DNA from: Bacillus sp. (in: firmicutes)
Lineage (GTDB): Bacteria > Bacillota > Bacilli > Bacillales > Cytobacillaceae
Length of the DNA: 64,000 nt
NCBI GenBank assembly: GCA_011524525.1
Contig: WTKE01000108.1
Location: 62,001 to 126,000, forward strand
Direction of reading: 5' to 3'
Both the position numbers and the translations under genes were made by a program. Numbering within the stretch: position 1 is the first letter of the stretch; every line of letters starts with the position of its first letter. Under the pieces are notes generated by a model that saw nothing but the letters and a program-made list of their open reading frames with translations, did no database searches and was not told where the DNA came from. Of this stretch, positions 17,599 to 26,765 are shown one piece after another.

Positions 17599-17691
17599 TT
17601 ATATCACACCTTTTTTATAGGATTAGTTGGTAATTCATTTTACAAAATATCCAGGCATTTGTATACAAATTAGCATACCTCTAATAAAACG

Positions 17692-17720
17692 AAAAAAAAC
17701 GATTGCCTCATAGCAATCGC
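17692..17720 (-). terminator. Intrinsic terminator of mscL
   Basis: CGATTGC/GCAATCG stem with 6-base loop and eight T residues on the minus strand, immediately after the mscL stop. Confidence 0.9.
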
Positions 17721-17726
17721 CCCTTT

Positions 17727-18116
17727 TTACACACCCTTTTGTTGCTGTTGTTCTTTTAAAATATCACGAATTTCAGAAAGCAATTTTTCCTCACTGGTTG
17801 GTGCCTTTACTTCCGTTTTTACTTCTTGCTTCTTTCTAAACTTCTGTAAGAATTTCACAAATAGGAAAATGGAAAATGCTATAATAAAGAAATCAACAAT
17901 ATTTTGTATGAATTGACCATATTTGATCGTTGCATCATCGTATGTATATTCTAGCTTCGTAAAATCAAATCCGCCTAGTAAAAGCCCTACAATCGGCATA
18001 AGAATATTGTCTACAAGCGAACTAACAATTTTACTAAAGGCTCCGCCAATAACCACCCCGACAGCCAAGTCAATCACATTTCCTTTTAAAGCAAACTTCT
18101 TAAAATCCTGCCACAT
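17727..18116 (-). CDS. mscL: Large-conductance mechanosensitive channel
   Basis: 129 residues, the usual length. The N-terminal helix WQDFKKFALKGNVIDLAVGV and the first pore-lining segment VIGGAFSKIVSSLVDNILMP are close to consensus; TM2 lies around residues 68-88 and a charged C-terminal bundle follows. It opens at high membrane tension to release solutes during osmotic downshock. ATG follows AGGGAGGAC. Confidence 0.96.
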   Translation of the reverse strand: MWQDFKKFALKGNVIDLAVGVVIGGAFSKIVSSLVDNILMPIVGLLLGGFDFTKLEYTYDDATIKYGQFIQNIVDFFIIAFSIFLFVKFLQKFRKKQEVKTEVKAPTSEEKLLSEIRDILKEQQQQKGV

Positions 18117-18263
18117 TTTATGTCCTCCCTATCGAAATGTATACAGACTAGTATATCTTGAAACAGGGAACGTATGTAAAAATATGCTCATGTAACGAAG
18201 ATATCTATACTTTGCGAATTGTTAAAAGTTTTCCCAGTAATTCCCTTCAAATTTTTTCTTGAA

Positions 18264-18281
18264 ACATGACATTTGTCATGT
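18264..18281. promoter_or_regulatory. Candidate DesR operator upstream of the desaturase
   Basis: An 18-bp element, ACATGACA-TT-TGTCATGT, with perfect 8-bp arms, about 90 bases before the des start. In B. subtilis the response regulator DesR activates des from inverted repeats upstream of its promoter. A weak promoter (TTCATG, 16 bases, TACAAT) lies just downstream. No desKR genes are in this window. Confidence 0.6.
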
Positions 18282-18369
18282 CCCTCTCTATACATTTATG
18301 CCTTTTCATGACCTGCTCATAAACACTACAATAACAGTAGATAAATTCAAAACCTTGTAGGAGGCTTTT

Positions 18370-19422
18370 ATGAGCAAGCAAAAAACGGCTGAATTAAGAA
18401 AAAGCGTAGTCCCTTTTGAAAAGTCAGATATAAATAAAAGTATTAAACAAATGATTAACACCTTTGTCCCATTCTTCGGTTTATGGTATTTGGCGTATGC
18501 GAGTCTTTCCATTTCTTATTGGTTAACGTTGCCACTTGCTATTGTAGCTGCTGGATTTGTGATTCGAATCTTTATCATTTTCCATGATTGCTGCCACCAA
18601 TCGTTCTTTAAAAATCGGAAAGCAAACGCGATAATTGGTAACATCAGTGGAATCATAACGATGTTTCCTTACGAACAGTGGAAGCGAAGCCACAATATCC
18701 ACCACGCAACAAGCGGTAATTTAGATAAGCGTGGCATTGGTGACATTTGGGTGATGACAGTTGAAGAGTATGTAGCTGCAACACCGGCTCAACGCCTTCA
18801 ATACAGAATGTACCGTAATCCGTTTGTCATGTTCGTTCTAGGACCGATATTCTTGTTCCTTGTTACTAATCGTATCAATGTGAAAGATGCAAAACGAAAA
18901 GAGCGCCTTAACACTTATTTCAACAATATTGCAATCGTTGTGTTGTATGCATTTATGATTTGGTTAGTTGGCTGGAAAGCATTCCTTCTTGTTCACGCGC
19001 CTATTCTATTTGTTGCTGGTGCGTTAGGAATTTGGTTATTTTACGTACAACATCAATATGAAGACAGCTATTTTGAACATGAAGAAGAGTGGAACTATGT
19101 GAAGGCAGCCGTTGAAGGAAGTTCTTATTACAAGCTTCCGAAGATCTTGCAATGGGTAACTGGAAACATCGGCTTTCACCATGTGCACCATCTAGCACCT
19201 AAGGTTCCAAACTACAATCTTGAAAAAGCACATGAATCTACACCACCATTACAAAAAGCTACGACGGTTACTTTGGGAACAAGTCTTGAATCCATTCACT
19301 TCAAATTATTTGATGATGAAAATAAGCGATTTGTAAAATTTAAAGACATTCAACATCTTCTTGAAGAAGGAAAGGCTAGCCTGCAATTAAGCAGAAAGCA
19401 CCCTACTGCCGAAGAGAAGTAA
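18370..19422 (+). CDS. des: Membrane fatty-acid desaturase (Des-like)
   Basis: 350 residues, near the 352 of B. subtilis Des, a membrane diiron enzyme that introduces a cis double bond into phospholipid acyl chains after cold shock. Three histidine boxes are present: HDCCH (72-76), HNIHH (108-112) and HHVHH (about 270). At least four hydrophobic segments flank them. ATG after GTAGGAGG. Unlike B. subtilis, no desKR follows; instead a terminator and a convergent cupin gene do. Confidence 0.93.
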   Translation: MSKQKTAELRKSVVPFEKSDINKSIKQMINTFVPFFGLWYLAYASLSISYWLTLPLAIVAAGFVIRIFIIFHDCCHQSFFKNRKANAIIGNISGIITMFPYEQWKRSHNIHHATSGNLDKRGIGDIWVMTVEEYVAATPAQRLQYRMYRNPFVMFVLGPIFLFLVTNRINVKDAKRKERLNTYFNNIAIVVLYAFMIWLVGWKAFLLVHAPILFVAGALGIWLFYVQHQYEDSYFEHEEEWNYVKAAVEGSSYYKLPKILQWVTGNIGFHHVHHLAPKVPNYNLEKAHESTPPLQKATTVTLGTSLESIHFKLFDDENKRFVKFKDIQHLLEEGKASLQLSRKHPTAEEK

Positions 19423-19427
19423 AGGAG

Positions 19428-19456
19428 AAGGCTCACCTGGTTAGGTGAGCCTTTTT
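19428..19456. terminator. Bidirectional intrinsic terminator
   Basis: 11-bp stem AAGGCTCACCT/AGGTGAGCCTT, 4-base loop, T-runs on both sides, between convergent des and cupin genes. Confidence 0.92.
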
Positions 19457-19457
19457 G

Positions 19458-19799
19458 TTAGATTTCTTTTACATATCTTTCATCTGGAATCTTGTTTAGC
19501 ATCACATACAAACACGTATTGTCCTCACCATTCACGAAAGACATTTCTTCTTCCCCAGTAAAATGAATCACATCATGTTTGGATACAGCCAAGCTTTTTC
19601 CATCCACATGAAAGGTTCCTTCTCCCTCTACCACCTGAATAAACACATTTGTCCCAGGATGTTTATGTGCAGGCAATGCTTGATTTTTCGAAAAGTTCAA
19701 GACGAATACCGTACTCTCTCCTTCTTTAAAAATCACCCGTTTCGTAAATTTCTCTTCATTATATGTGGTAAAAGTAGATAAGCTTTGTTTTTGCATCAT
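19458..19799 (-). CDS. Cupin domain protein
   Basis: 113 residues from ATG 19799 (AAAGGAA upstream). The two cupin motifs are visible: HKHPGTNVFIQVVEGEGTF and, after VSKHDVIHF, the shorter second motif. The first motif keeps its two His and a Glu-rich turn, so metal binding is plausible. Small single-domain cupins have diverse roles; none can be assigned here. Confidence 0.82.
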   Translation of the reverse strand: MMQKQSLSTFTTYNEEKFTKRVIFKEGESTVFVLNFSKNQALPAHKHPGTNVFIQVVEGEGTFHVDGKSLAVSKHDVIHFTGEEEMSFVNGEDNTCLYVMLNKIPDERYVKEI

Positions 19800-19943
19800 G
19801 ATCAATTCCTTTCCTTCTTTATGACTACATCATATCTTGTTCCGTTTCGTTTTGATGTGATATGAATCAATCTTTTCGATAGGGTTTTTACCTTTTATGG
19901 TATAACTTGTATATAAGTAAAAAAGAACATTGGGGGAAATTTA

Positions 19944-20489
19944 GTGTTTACACTTAAAGTAAATGAACATATCAGTCTCGGGTTGTTACAACCGCATAAT
20001 GCCGAGGAAGTCTATTCCTTAGTTGATGCCAATAGGGAACATCTAAAAGAGTGGCTTGGATGGGTTAATAACATTACATCTATAAACGATTACAGCGAAA
20101 CCATTATTCCCATATGGTTAAAGCAATTCGCTGATAATAACGGTTTTAATACAGGAATATTCTATGACGGAAAATTAGTAGGCATGATATCACTTCATTT
20201 CATTAACTGGAAGACAAAACATACAAGCATTGGATATTATTTATCAAAGAAAGAAGAAGGTAAGGGGATTATTTCAGAGTGTGTAAAATCACTGCTTGTA
20301 TATGCTTTCAGAGATCTAGAACTTAATAAAGTTGAAATACAGTGTGCAGAAGATAATATCAAAAGCAGGAAAATACCTGAACGACTCGGCTTTAGACAAG
20401 AAGGCATAAACCGTGATGCTGAGTTCATAAATGGACATTATAATAATATTGTCACTTATAGTATGCTTAGAAGTGAGTGGCAAAAATAA
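19944..20489 (+). CDS. GNAT acetyltransferase, YdaF/RimL-like
   Basis: 181 residues, GTG start after GGGGGAA. The sequence follows B. subtilis YdaF throughout, from MFTLKVNEHISLGLLQPHNAEE to the acetyl-CoA loop region KKEEGKGIISECVKSLL and the end HYNNIVTYSMLRSEW. The RimJ/RimL branch acetylates ribosomal-protein N-termini or small molecules; YdaF's own substrate is not established. Monocistronic with terminator. Confidence 0.88.
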   Translation: MFTLKVNEHISLGLLQPHNAEEVYSLVDANREHLKEWLGWVNNITSINDYSETIIPIWLKQFADNNGFNTGIFYDGKLVGMISLHFINWKTKHTSIGYYLSKKEEGKGIISECVKSLLVYAFRDLELNKVEIQCAEDNIKSRKIPERLGFRQEGINRDAEFINGHYNNIVTYSMLRSEWQK

Positions 20490-20501
20490 TACACTAAAAG
20501 C

Positions 20502-20533
20502 AGCCATCTCTCTTATTGAAGAGATGGCTTTTT
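20502..20533 (+). terminator. Intrinsic terminator after YdaF-like gene
   Basis: AGCCATCTC/GAGATGGCT stem with 10-base loop, then TTTTTC. Confidence 0.88.
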
Positions 20534-20606
20534 CGAGAAAACAATAGAGGAAAAAGGAGGGATTTGTCGAATGCTTTAATGATGCTAATAGAAAGGAAGA
20601 TGCCGA

Positions 20607-21593
20607 TTGATTGTTAAAGAATTAACGGTTCCATTAAAGCTACAAGCCGTACAGTGTTTAGAAAAAAGAATATTGTCTTCTCATCATCAGTATCCACAAA
20701 TTCAAGCTGACTTAGCAAAACGCAAGGCCGGCTATTATGGTGAACGTTCTCTCTGTTATTATTTTCAACAACTTCCCCCAACCTCGTTTCTTTTTCACAA
20801 CCTTCGCCTCGAACAACATGACTCTCCTTTTGAGATGGATGTTCTCATCCTTTTTCCTACCTTTGCATTAATCATTGAAACTAAGAACATTATTGGAGAA
20901 ATTCATTTTGACTCTCAATTTGGTCAGCTCATACGTACATGGAATGACAAAAAAGAAGCTTTTCCAGATCCTATCGCCCAAGCACGAAGGCATCAGGCTT
21001 TATTGGGGTATTCGCTCTTTCAACAGCTAGGTTATAGCATGCCCGTCGAATTCCTGATCGTTGTTAGTAATTCATCTACCATTATCAGTACCGATCCCGG
21101 AAAAGCTTATCTATTTAAGCAAGTCATTCACGCAAATAAGCTCCCTCTACGATTAAAGGAGCTTCAGTCAAAATATAGAGCGGAGATAATCGAATCCTCA
21201 CAACTTAAGAAATTAAGTAGAAGATTATTAAAGGAACATAAAGAAGCTGAATACGATGTGTTAAAGAAATTCCACATTCAAGCCAATGAACTTGTAAAAG
21301 GCGTTCAATGTCCGAACTGCAAATGGTTTCCGATGCAGCGTAAAAAAGGTCGCTGGGCATGCAGGAACTGTGGCCATTCAGACCGCTTGGCACATCTTGA
21401 AGCGTTACATGATTATTCGTTACTCATCTCTCCTACGATAACCAATGCGAAATGTCGTGATTTCCTTCAAATTGACTCCCCTTTTGTCGCCAGTCGCCTC
21501 TTAAAATCACTAAATCTATCTGAAAGTGGCACACTCAAAGGGAAAAAGTATTATTTTCCGAAAAAAATGAAGCTCCTCCCTGAGAAGAAGTGA
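20607..21593 (+). CDS. NERD domain protein with C-terminal zinc ribbon
   Basis: 328 residues, TTG start with AAAGGAAG upstream. The nuclease-related (NERD) domain spans about residues 40-160 with the expected elements RKAGYYGERSL, EMDVLILFPTFALIIETKN (Asp and Glu-x-Lys of the PD-(D/E)xK-like core) and AQARRHQALL. A CPNC-x15-CRNC zinc ribbon lies at about 235-256. The NERD family is associated with DNA processing, but its action in bacteria is unproven. The stop codon abuts the first 20-bp repeat array. Confidence 0.85.
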   Translation: MIVKELTVPLKLQAVQCLEKRILSSHHQYPQIQADLAKRKAGYYGERSLCYYFQQLPPTSFLFHNLRLEQHDSPFEMDVLILFPTFALIIETKNIIGEIHFDSQFGQLIRTWNDKKEAFPDPIAQARRHQALLGYSLFQQLGYSMPVEFLIVVSNSSTIISTDPGKAYLFKQVIHANKLPLRLKELQSKYRAEIIESSQLKKLSRRLLKEHKEAEYDVLKKFHIQANELVKGVQCPNCKWFPMQRKKGRWACRNCGHSDRLAHLEALHDYSLLISPTITNAKCRDFLQIDSPFVASRLLKSLNLSESGTLKGKKYYFPKKMKLLPEKK

Positions 21594-21594
21594 G

Positions 21595-21871
21595 GATATT
21601 TGCGATCCTGAGAATTTATTTGCGATTCCCGAACTTTATTTGCGATCCTGAGAATTTATTTGCGATTCTCAGGATTTATTTGCGATTCCGGGAATTTATT
21701 TGCGATTCCCGGAATTTATTTGCGATTCCGGAAATTTATTTGCGATCCCGAAACTTTATTTGCGATTCTAAAAATTTATTTGCGATTCCCGGAATTTATT
21801 TGCGATCCTGACATTTTATTTGCGATTCCTCCAAGCTTATTTGCGATTCCCGAAACTTACTTACGCTCCTC
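21595..21871 (+). repeat. 20-bp tandem repeat array 1 (13 units plus a degenerate one)
   Basis: TGCGAT recurs at exactly 20-bp intervals from 21601 to 21821, once more at 21842, and degenerates at about 21861. The unit is conserved TTTATTTGCGAT plus 8 variable bases. Variable segments of units 3 and 4 (21645-21655, 21665-21675) are exact reverse complements over 11 bp, as are units 5 and 6 (21685-21695, 21705-21715), each with loop TTATTTGCG. The reading frames through it are an artefact of a period not divisible by three. It fills the gap between two convergent genes. Confidence 0.95.
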
Positions 21872-21878
21872 AAAATTC

Positions 21879-22997
21879 CTAATTCCCAATCGCACCCTCC
21901 ACCACATAACGACTCACATCCAGCACAGTTTCTTCTCCAAGAGCGAGCTTTGCGAGCTCGGCACCCAAAAATGGGCCGCTCGTTAGGCCAGAGGCTCCTA
22001 GTCCATTCGCGATTAAAACACCTTCCAAGCCCGGAACTGCCCCAATCACTGGTAAAAAATCAGGGGTAAATGGACGAAAGCCCACTCGTGTTTCAACTAC
22101 CGTCGCTTCCTCTAAGCCTGGAAATACCTCTAATGCTTTCCCGATAATTTCATTCAACCCACCAGCTGTGACTCTCGTATCAAACTCTTTATTGTCTTCA
22201 TGCGTCGAGCCAACAACAACGCGACCATCTTCAAACGTTAATAGGTACTGATTATTCGGAGGCATCACAACGGGCCATTCAGAGGTGTCCACACCCGGTA
22301 ATTCTAAATGAACAATCTGCGCTTTTTGCCCCGAAACTTGAAAATTCACTCCAACAGGCTCCAACACTTCTCGTGCCCAAGCACCCGTCGTGACAAGCAC
22401 TCCATCGGCGTCTAACACCTCACCATCAACAACCACACCACTCACGCAGTTATCCTCACATACGAGTGAAGCATTTCCACGAACGTATTCCGTGCCAAGC
22501 TGAACCGCCGCCTTCACCAATGCATCGCGTATGAGTCGTCCGTCTACCTTTGCCCCACCTGACACATAAACCGAACCATATCCTTCTGCAACGAGAGGGA
22601 ATACCTCTTTTGTTTGTTCATAAGTTAGGATGCTCACCTCTCCGATTTCTGGTGCATCCTCTCTCCGTTTTATGGTCCTTTCTGCCATTTGTTTAAGTTT
22701 TTCCTCATTTGTATGAAGGCTTAAGGCTCCCACTTTTCGATATCCTGTATCCCCTACTCCATAAGTGGATAATTTTTCAACCAACTCCGGGTAATAACGC
22801 GCTCCGTGCTTCACTAACTCATACCATGCCTTATTTCGTCTTTGTGAAATCCATGGACAAATAATTCCCGCGGCCGCGTTTGTTGCTTGTCCCACCTCGT
22901 CACGATCAACCAGGACAACACTCATTCCTTTTGACGCTAAGTGAAAAGCCGCTGAGGCACCTAATATCCCTGATCCTAGTACAATCATTCTTCCCAT
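21879..22997 (-). CDS. FAD-dependent amine/amino-acid oxidoreductase (DadA/ThiO family)
   Basis: About 372 residues. It starts with the dinucleotide-binding motif VLGSGILGASAAFHLASKGM and the acidic strand-end VLVDRDE. The C-terminal FAD contact is GVLIANGLGASGLTSGPFLG. The family oxidises glycine, sarcosine or D-amino acids; with no thi genes nearby, a D-amino-acid dehydrogenase-like role is as likely as ThiO. I choose ATG 22997 (AAGGTG 6 bases upstream); ATG 23000 is equally possible. Its 3' end borders the repeat array. Confidence 0.83.
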   Translation of the reverse strand: MGRMIVLGSGILGASAAFHLASKGMSVVLVDRDEVGQATNAAAGIICPWISQRRNKAWYELVKHGARYYPELVEKLSTYGVGDTGYRKVGALSLHTNEEKLKQMAERTIKRREDAPEIGEVSILTYEQTKEVFPLVAEGYGSVYVSGGAKVDGRLIRDALVKAAVQLGTEYVRGNASLVCEDNCVSGVVVDGEVLDADGVLVTTGAWAREVLEPVGVNFQVSGQKAQIVHLELPGVDTSEWPVVMPPNNQYLLTFEDGRVVVGSTHEDNKEFDTRVTAGGLNEIIGKALEVFPGLEEATVVETRVGFRPFTPDFLPVIGAVPGLEGVLIANGLGASGLTSGPFLGAELAKLALGEETVLDVSRYVVEGAIGN

Positions 22998-23193
22998 CAT
23001 GAACACCTTTTTCCTATAGTAATAACATTAATATTACTAAACGTTCTTTTTCATCTCAAATTCAAAAAAATAGTAAATCGAAATGCCATTGTCTATAATA
23101 GATTTAAGACCATTTTTATGTAACATCGCATATATATTTAGATTAACGAATGAATGATAGAAACGGGATATTCCCGAATGGGAGTGGATGGTT

Positions 23194-24390
23194 ATGAGCA
23201 CACCGCTTGCGAAAAAAGCTCCATCTTCAGAAAAAGATAAAGAGAAAATATGGACGCGTGACTTTATTCTAATTTGCTTATCAAACTTTTTTGTTTTCCT
23301 TGGTTTTCAAATGACTTTGCCCACTATTCCTTTATTTGTGGAAAACCTCGGTGGAAATGACCAGCTAATCGGAGTGGTTGTGGGAATCTTTACTTTCTCC
23401 GCCCTTTTAATTCGACCTTACGCCGGGCATGCCCTAGAAAGTAAGGGACGTCGATTTATTTATCTTGTTGGATTAGGGATTTTTGTCTTATCCACCGGAA
23501 CTTTCGGGATTGCTGGAGGCCTTGTTTTCTTATTTATTTTAAGAATTATTCAAGGAGTAGGTTGGGGACTTTCAACGACAGCTTCAGGTACGATCGCGAC
23601 CGATCTGATTCCCGCCAAACGCCGTGGGGAAGGAATGGGATATTACGGTCTTTCTGGTAACTTAGCTCTTGCCATGGGGCCAACCCTCGGACTAGCGCTT
23701 GTAGGTTATCTTAGCTTTACACAACTCTTCTTGATTTGCGGGATATTTGGTGCAGTTGCGATCGCCTTGTCTTCTCGTATACAATTTAAACCCGTAGAAC
23801 CCGTAACTTCTTCCAAACCTAAAAAGCTCGACCTTTACGAAAAGACAGCCTTGCCTCCTTCAATATTGCTTCTTTTTATCACTGTAACGTTTGGTGGAAT
23901 CGCTTCCTTCCTCCCTTTATATACAGTGAAAAAGGGGATTGAAGGAATTGAATGGTACTTTCTTCTTTATGCTATTGCTCTTCTTATCTCAAGAACCTTT
24001 GCTGGAAAGCTCTATGATCAAAAAGGACATCGCTTTGTATTCCCGGCTGGTTCGATTATGATTATGGCGGCCATGATCCTGCTTGCCTGGATTCCGAATA
24101 GCACGATCCTCTATTTAGCAGCCATTATTTATGGGTTAGGCTTTGGGACCGTACAACCCGCTCTTCAAGCATGGAGTGTTCAAAATTCCCCTATTAGTAG
24201 GCGTGGAATGGCAAATGCTACCTTTTTCTCATTCTTCGATTTAGGGGTGGGCATCGGTGCGATTCTTTTTGGACAAATCGCTTTCTTTTTAGACTACCAT
24301 AGCATCTACATAGCATCAGCTATATCTGTATTTATTGCCATAATGCTGTATTACACCGTATTTGGAAGAGAAAAGGCGAGAGCGCAGTAA
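23194..24390 (+). CDS. MFS transporter (multidrug/metabolite efflux type)
   Basis: 398 residues with 12 predicted segments. The motif between TM2 and TM3 reads GHALESKGRRFIYLVG, and RIIQGVGWGLSTTASGT fits motif B of TM4. ATG 23194 lies 9 bases after GGGAG; an ATG two codons upstream is too close to that site. The short inverted repeat CGGGA-TAT-TCCCG (23164-23176) just upstream could be an operator. Substrate unknown. Confidence 0.85.
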   Translation: MSTPLAKKAPSSEKDKEKIWTRDFILICLSNFFVFLGFQMTLPTIPLFVENLGGNDQLIGVVVGIFTFSALLIRPYAGHALESKGRRFIYLVGLGIFVLSTGTFGIAGGLVFLFILRIIQGVGWGLSTTASGTIATDLIPAKRRGEGMGYYGLSGNLALAMGPTLGLALVGYLSFTQLFLICGIFGAVAIALSSRIQFKPVEPVTSSKPKKLDLYEKTALPPSILLLFITVTFGGIASFLPLYTVKKGIEGIEWYFLLYAIALLISRTFAGKLYDQKGHRFVFPAGSIMIMAAMILLAWIPNSTILYLAAIIYGLGFGTVQPALQAWSVQNSPISRRGMANATFFSFFDLGVGIGAILFGQIAFFLDYHSIYIASAISVFIAIMLYYTVFGREKARAQ

Positions 24391-24405
24391 GACTCTCGCC
24401 TTTCT
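24372..24405. terminator. Bidirectional terminator overlapping MFS 3' end
   Basis: AAGGCGAGAG/CTCTCGCCTT stem with 10-base loop; it includes the last codons of the MFS gene and serves the convergent dehydratase gene as well. Confidence 0.85.
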
Positions 24406-24701
24406 TATTCTACAAATTGATCGTAAATTTCATCAAAGATCCTGGCCATCTCCATATCCAGCGTAGTAAGACCTCCTGCGTTCCACGAGCTAAGTTTAAT
24501 CGTAATTACTTTATAATCAATCGAGATAAACGGATGATGATTTCGGTGTTCTGAATAATTTGCTAGCTCACTCACAAATGACACACCGGTTAAATAGTTT
24601 TGAAAACGATATTTCTTGCTCATCCATTTACCCTCGTCCCATTTCCAGCCAGGCAAATTTTCCACATATGTAATGATTTGTTGTTCAAGCAATTTCTCCA
24701 C
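24405..24701 (-). CDS. Pterin-4a-carbinolamine dehydratase family protein
   Basis: 98 residues, the family length. The active-site signature EHRNHHPFISIDYKVITIKL, with the paired His and downstream Trp and Asp, is intact. The enzyme dehydrates 4a-hydroxytetrahydropterins; in bacteria lacking aromatic hydroxylases the role is often unclear, and no such hydroxylase is seen here. GTG start after AAGGGGGAA; it follows the methyltransferase gene by 12 bases. Confidence 0.92.
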   Translation of the reverse strand: MEKLLEQQIITYVENLPGWKWDEGKWMSKKYRFQNYLTGVSFVSELANYSEHRNHHPFISIDYKVITIKLSSWNAGGLTTLDMEMARIFDEIYDQFVE

Positions 24702-24713
24702 AGTGATTCCCCC

Positions 24714-25310
24714 TTAAAAAGCTAAACCATAAATAGAAAATCTCTCCAACGGATTTCCTTGTGAGCAAATGACCTCCGATCTTAACTGAAACATGCCCAT
24801 GCTTTCTAAAAAGTCGATATACTCTTCACTTGCATAGTACAAAATCAGTGTTATTTCTCGATCATTCTTCTCAACCGATTGAAGGATACGATGAATTATA
24901 TTCCGAAAAATATGAATAGAGAACGGGTTAAAAAAGTAAAAAAATTGATCCTGCTGGTGGATCGGGTATTCCTCTGCAAAACCGAAGAAAAATTGAATTG
25001 AATCATCTGACCCATACTTTTTCCGATAATTTCCTCTATTCTCCAAGGCAAGCCGATAATACTCCTCATTCATCTCTACACCTGTTACGGTTGCTCCTGT
25101 ATGATGATAAAGAAAGAAATTCAGTCTTCCTTTTCCACAGCCAAAATCAACGATCCGGTCAGATGCTTTGAATTCATACTCACGGATGAGTTGTTGCAGA
25201 TGCAAATAGGGTGTGGCTTCATACCGATGAAATTGCAATGACTTGTAAAAGTTGAGTTGTTCACCCGTTGTGACGATAGATAAGCTCTTATCCATATCCT
25301 GTTCTCTCAT
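24714..25310 (-). CDS. Class I SAM-dependent methyltransferase
   Basis: 198 residues. Motif I is IVDFGCGKGRLNFFL (about residues 53-67) and the acidic end of strand 2 is TGVEMNEEYY. FFNPFS occupies the motif IV position. Substrate unknown. The start overlaps the stop of the pectate-lyase-fold gene by ATGA, so they are coupled; the dehydratase gene follows. Confidence 0.85.
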   Translation of the reverse strand: MREQDMDKSLSIVTTGEQLNFYKSLQFHRYEATPYLHLQQLIREYEFKASDRIVDFGCGKGRLNFFLYHHTGATVTGVEMNEEYYRLALENRGNYRKKYGSDDSIQFFFGFAEEYPIHQQDQFFYFFNPFSIHIFRNIIHRILQSVEKNDREITLILYYASEEYIDFLESMGMFQLRSEVICSQGNPLERFSIYGLAF

Positions 25311-26740
25311 GTTTGCTCCTCTGGTACGTGAAATTTCCCTTTGATCCCACCTGCATGATAAAAACCGTCTATATAGATTTTATTCAGAACAACCTGTTTC
25401 GCTCGATACTGAATAGCTATGACAGGATTTCCCTCAAAATCATAGGTGGGGTCTCCTAGAACAGTGAATTGATTCACCACTACATTACGGTATGCAGATA
25501 CCACCATCGCTCTTGGAGTGGACGCTTCATACAAGGAAGTAAAGATAGGAGCAATCGCAACCAGATTCATGGCTTTTATGTTATAGGCTGTTTTTGACTC
25601 TGGATCATTTCCTTTATGATGACCGATATGACGAAAGTTGAAGGCACGATTATCATGAACCGACAGATGGCCAATAATGGTGACATTTGAAGCAGCTGAA
25701 GCATTGTGATGAGCCTTGATTTCCACTCCCCCAAAGCATCTTGTTGTCGTATTGTTCGCAAGCCATACGTATCTCGAGCCATCATCTATTTCTATGCCAT
25801 TGGAATTGGAATAGCCGTGTTCATGAGCTCTTCCACTCGGATCACACATATGTGATTTTGATATAAAAATATAATCACTATGATGAGTGGTAATTCCATC
25901 ATCTCCAAATCCGTATCCATTGCATTCATCGAGCCAGATGTACTGACTTCTCCCTGGACCAACGAATCCATCTGTTATGTAATAGTAAAGAGTGGAAGAA
26001 ACGTCAAAAGCATGTAATCCTGCATGAATCGCTTCTACCCTTCTTATCCACCCATACTTCACATGGGCAAATGTGAAGCAACTCGATCGATTATTTCCAC
26101 TCGCTGTTTTTTCATCACTCGGTAAACGTTCGACATTCCAATCAAGGGTCATTCCTTCCACATAAATATGGTGATTCCCACTTATGTGATGCTTGTTGGT
26201 GAGAAGAATGGCGGATTTTAGGGCGTCATGGTGGAGTTTAAGTATTGTCTTTCCCTTTCCTGCCCCAACAAGGATCGTGTTGGAGGGGAGTTTTATTCCT
26301 TTTGTGACAAAAACACCTTCAGGGATAATAATCTTACAGTTGCCTCGTCCGAGTGCTTTTCGAAAAGCGTTTGTATTGTCGGTCATTCCATCACCAACTG
26401 CCCCAAAGTCAACCACATTTTTTTCGGTCTTTATTTCACTTTGAAGTTTGTGTAATTCAACGTCTAAATCTGGAAGCCATGAGGGGATCGCCTCCCCTTT
26501 TTCATTTACGATGGTTCTCATGTCAATCGTTGAAGGACTAGGAGGCACGGAAATTTTTTGAAAAAGATTATCGGTCTCTTTTATCAATAGATCCAAAGGG
26601 GTTAAGTATCTGGACCACCTCTGAATCAACTCTGGATTTTGCTCTGGATTATGATGTTTGGTTAGGTGAAGCAGACCTGTCACCTCCAGGTGAAGATAGT
26701 TTATATCTTCATAGTAGTACACCCTTTCATACAATAACAA
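25307..26740 (-). CDS. Pectate-lyase/GH28-like right-handed beta-helix protein
   Basis: 477 residues if started at TTG 26740. After an N-terminal helical part (1-105) comes the entry motif VVDFGAVGDGMTDNTNAFRK of the Pectate_lyase_3/GH55-like superfamily, then repeated short beta strands. No signal peptide is visible, so it may be cytoplasmic, spore-associated or released without Sec. No ribosome site fits the TTG well and the true start may be internal. First gene of a three-gene operon with a methyltransferase and a dehydratase. Substrate unknown. Confidence 0.75.
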   Translation of the reverse strand: MLLYERVYYYEDINYLHLEVTGLLHLTKHHNPEQNPELIQRWSRYLTPLDLLIKETDNLFQKISVPPSPSTIDMRTIVNEKGEAIPSWLPDLDVELHKLQSEIKTEKNVVDFGAVGDGMTDNTNAFRKALGRGNCKIIIPEGVFVTKGIKLPSNTILVGAGKGKTILKLHHDALKSAILLTNKHHISGNHHIYVEGMTLDWNVERLPSDEKTASGNNRSSCFTFAHVKYGWIRRVEAIHAGLHAFDVSSTLYYYITDGFVGPGRSQYIWLDECNGYGFGDDGITTHHSDYIFISKSHMCDPSGRAHEHGYSNSNGIEIDDGSRYVWLANNTTTRCFGGVEIKAHHNASAASNVTIIGHLSVHDNRAFNFRHIGHHKGNDPESKTAYNIKAMNLVAIAPIFTSLYEASTPRAMVVSAYRNVVVNQFTVLGDPTYDFEGNPVIAIQYRAKQVVLNKIYIDGFYHAGGIKGKFHVPEEQT

Positions 26741-26765
26741 GGATCGAAGGTATTTTTTGAGGGTA

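Noticed and set aside
21595..21871. CRISPR array
   Set aside because: Strict 20-bp total period with a 12-base core and 8-base variable part is too short for repeats and spacers, and no cas gene is present. The same goes for the arrays at 35.4 and 51.8 kb.
21590..21986. Open frames through repeat array 1 with recurring LFAIP/FICD-type peptides
   Set aside because: They arise because the 20-bp repeat lacks stop codons in some frames; a period not divisible by three, no ribosome site, and the same peptides in the unrelated arrays show they are not genes.
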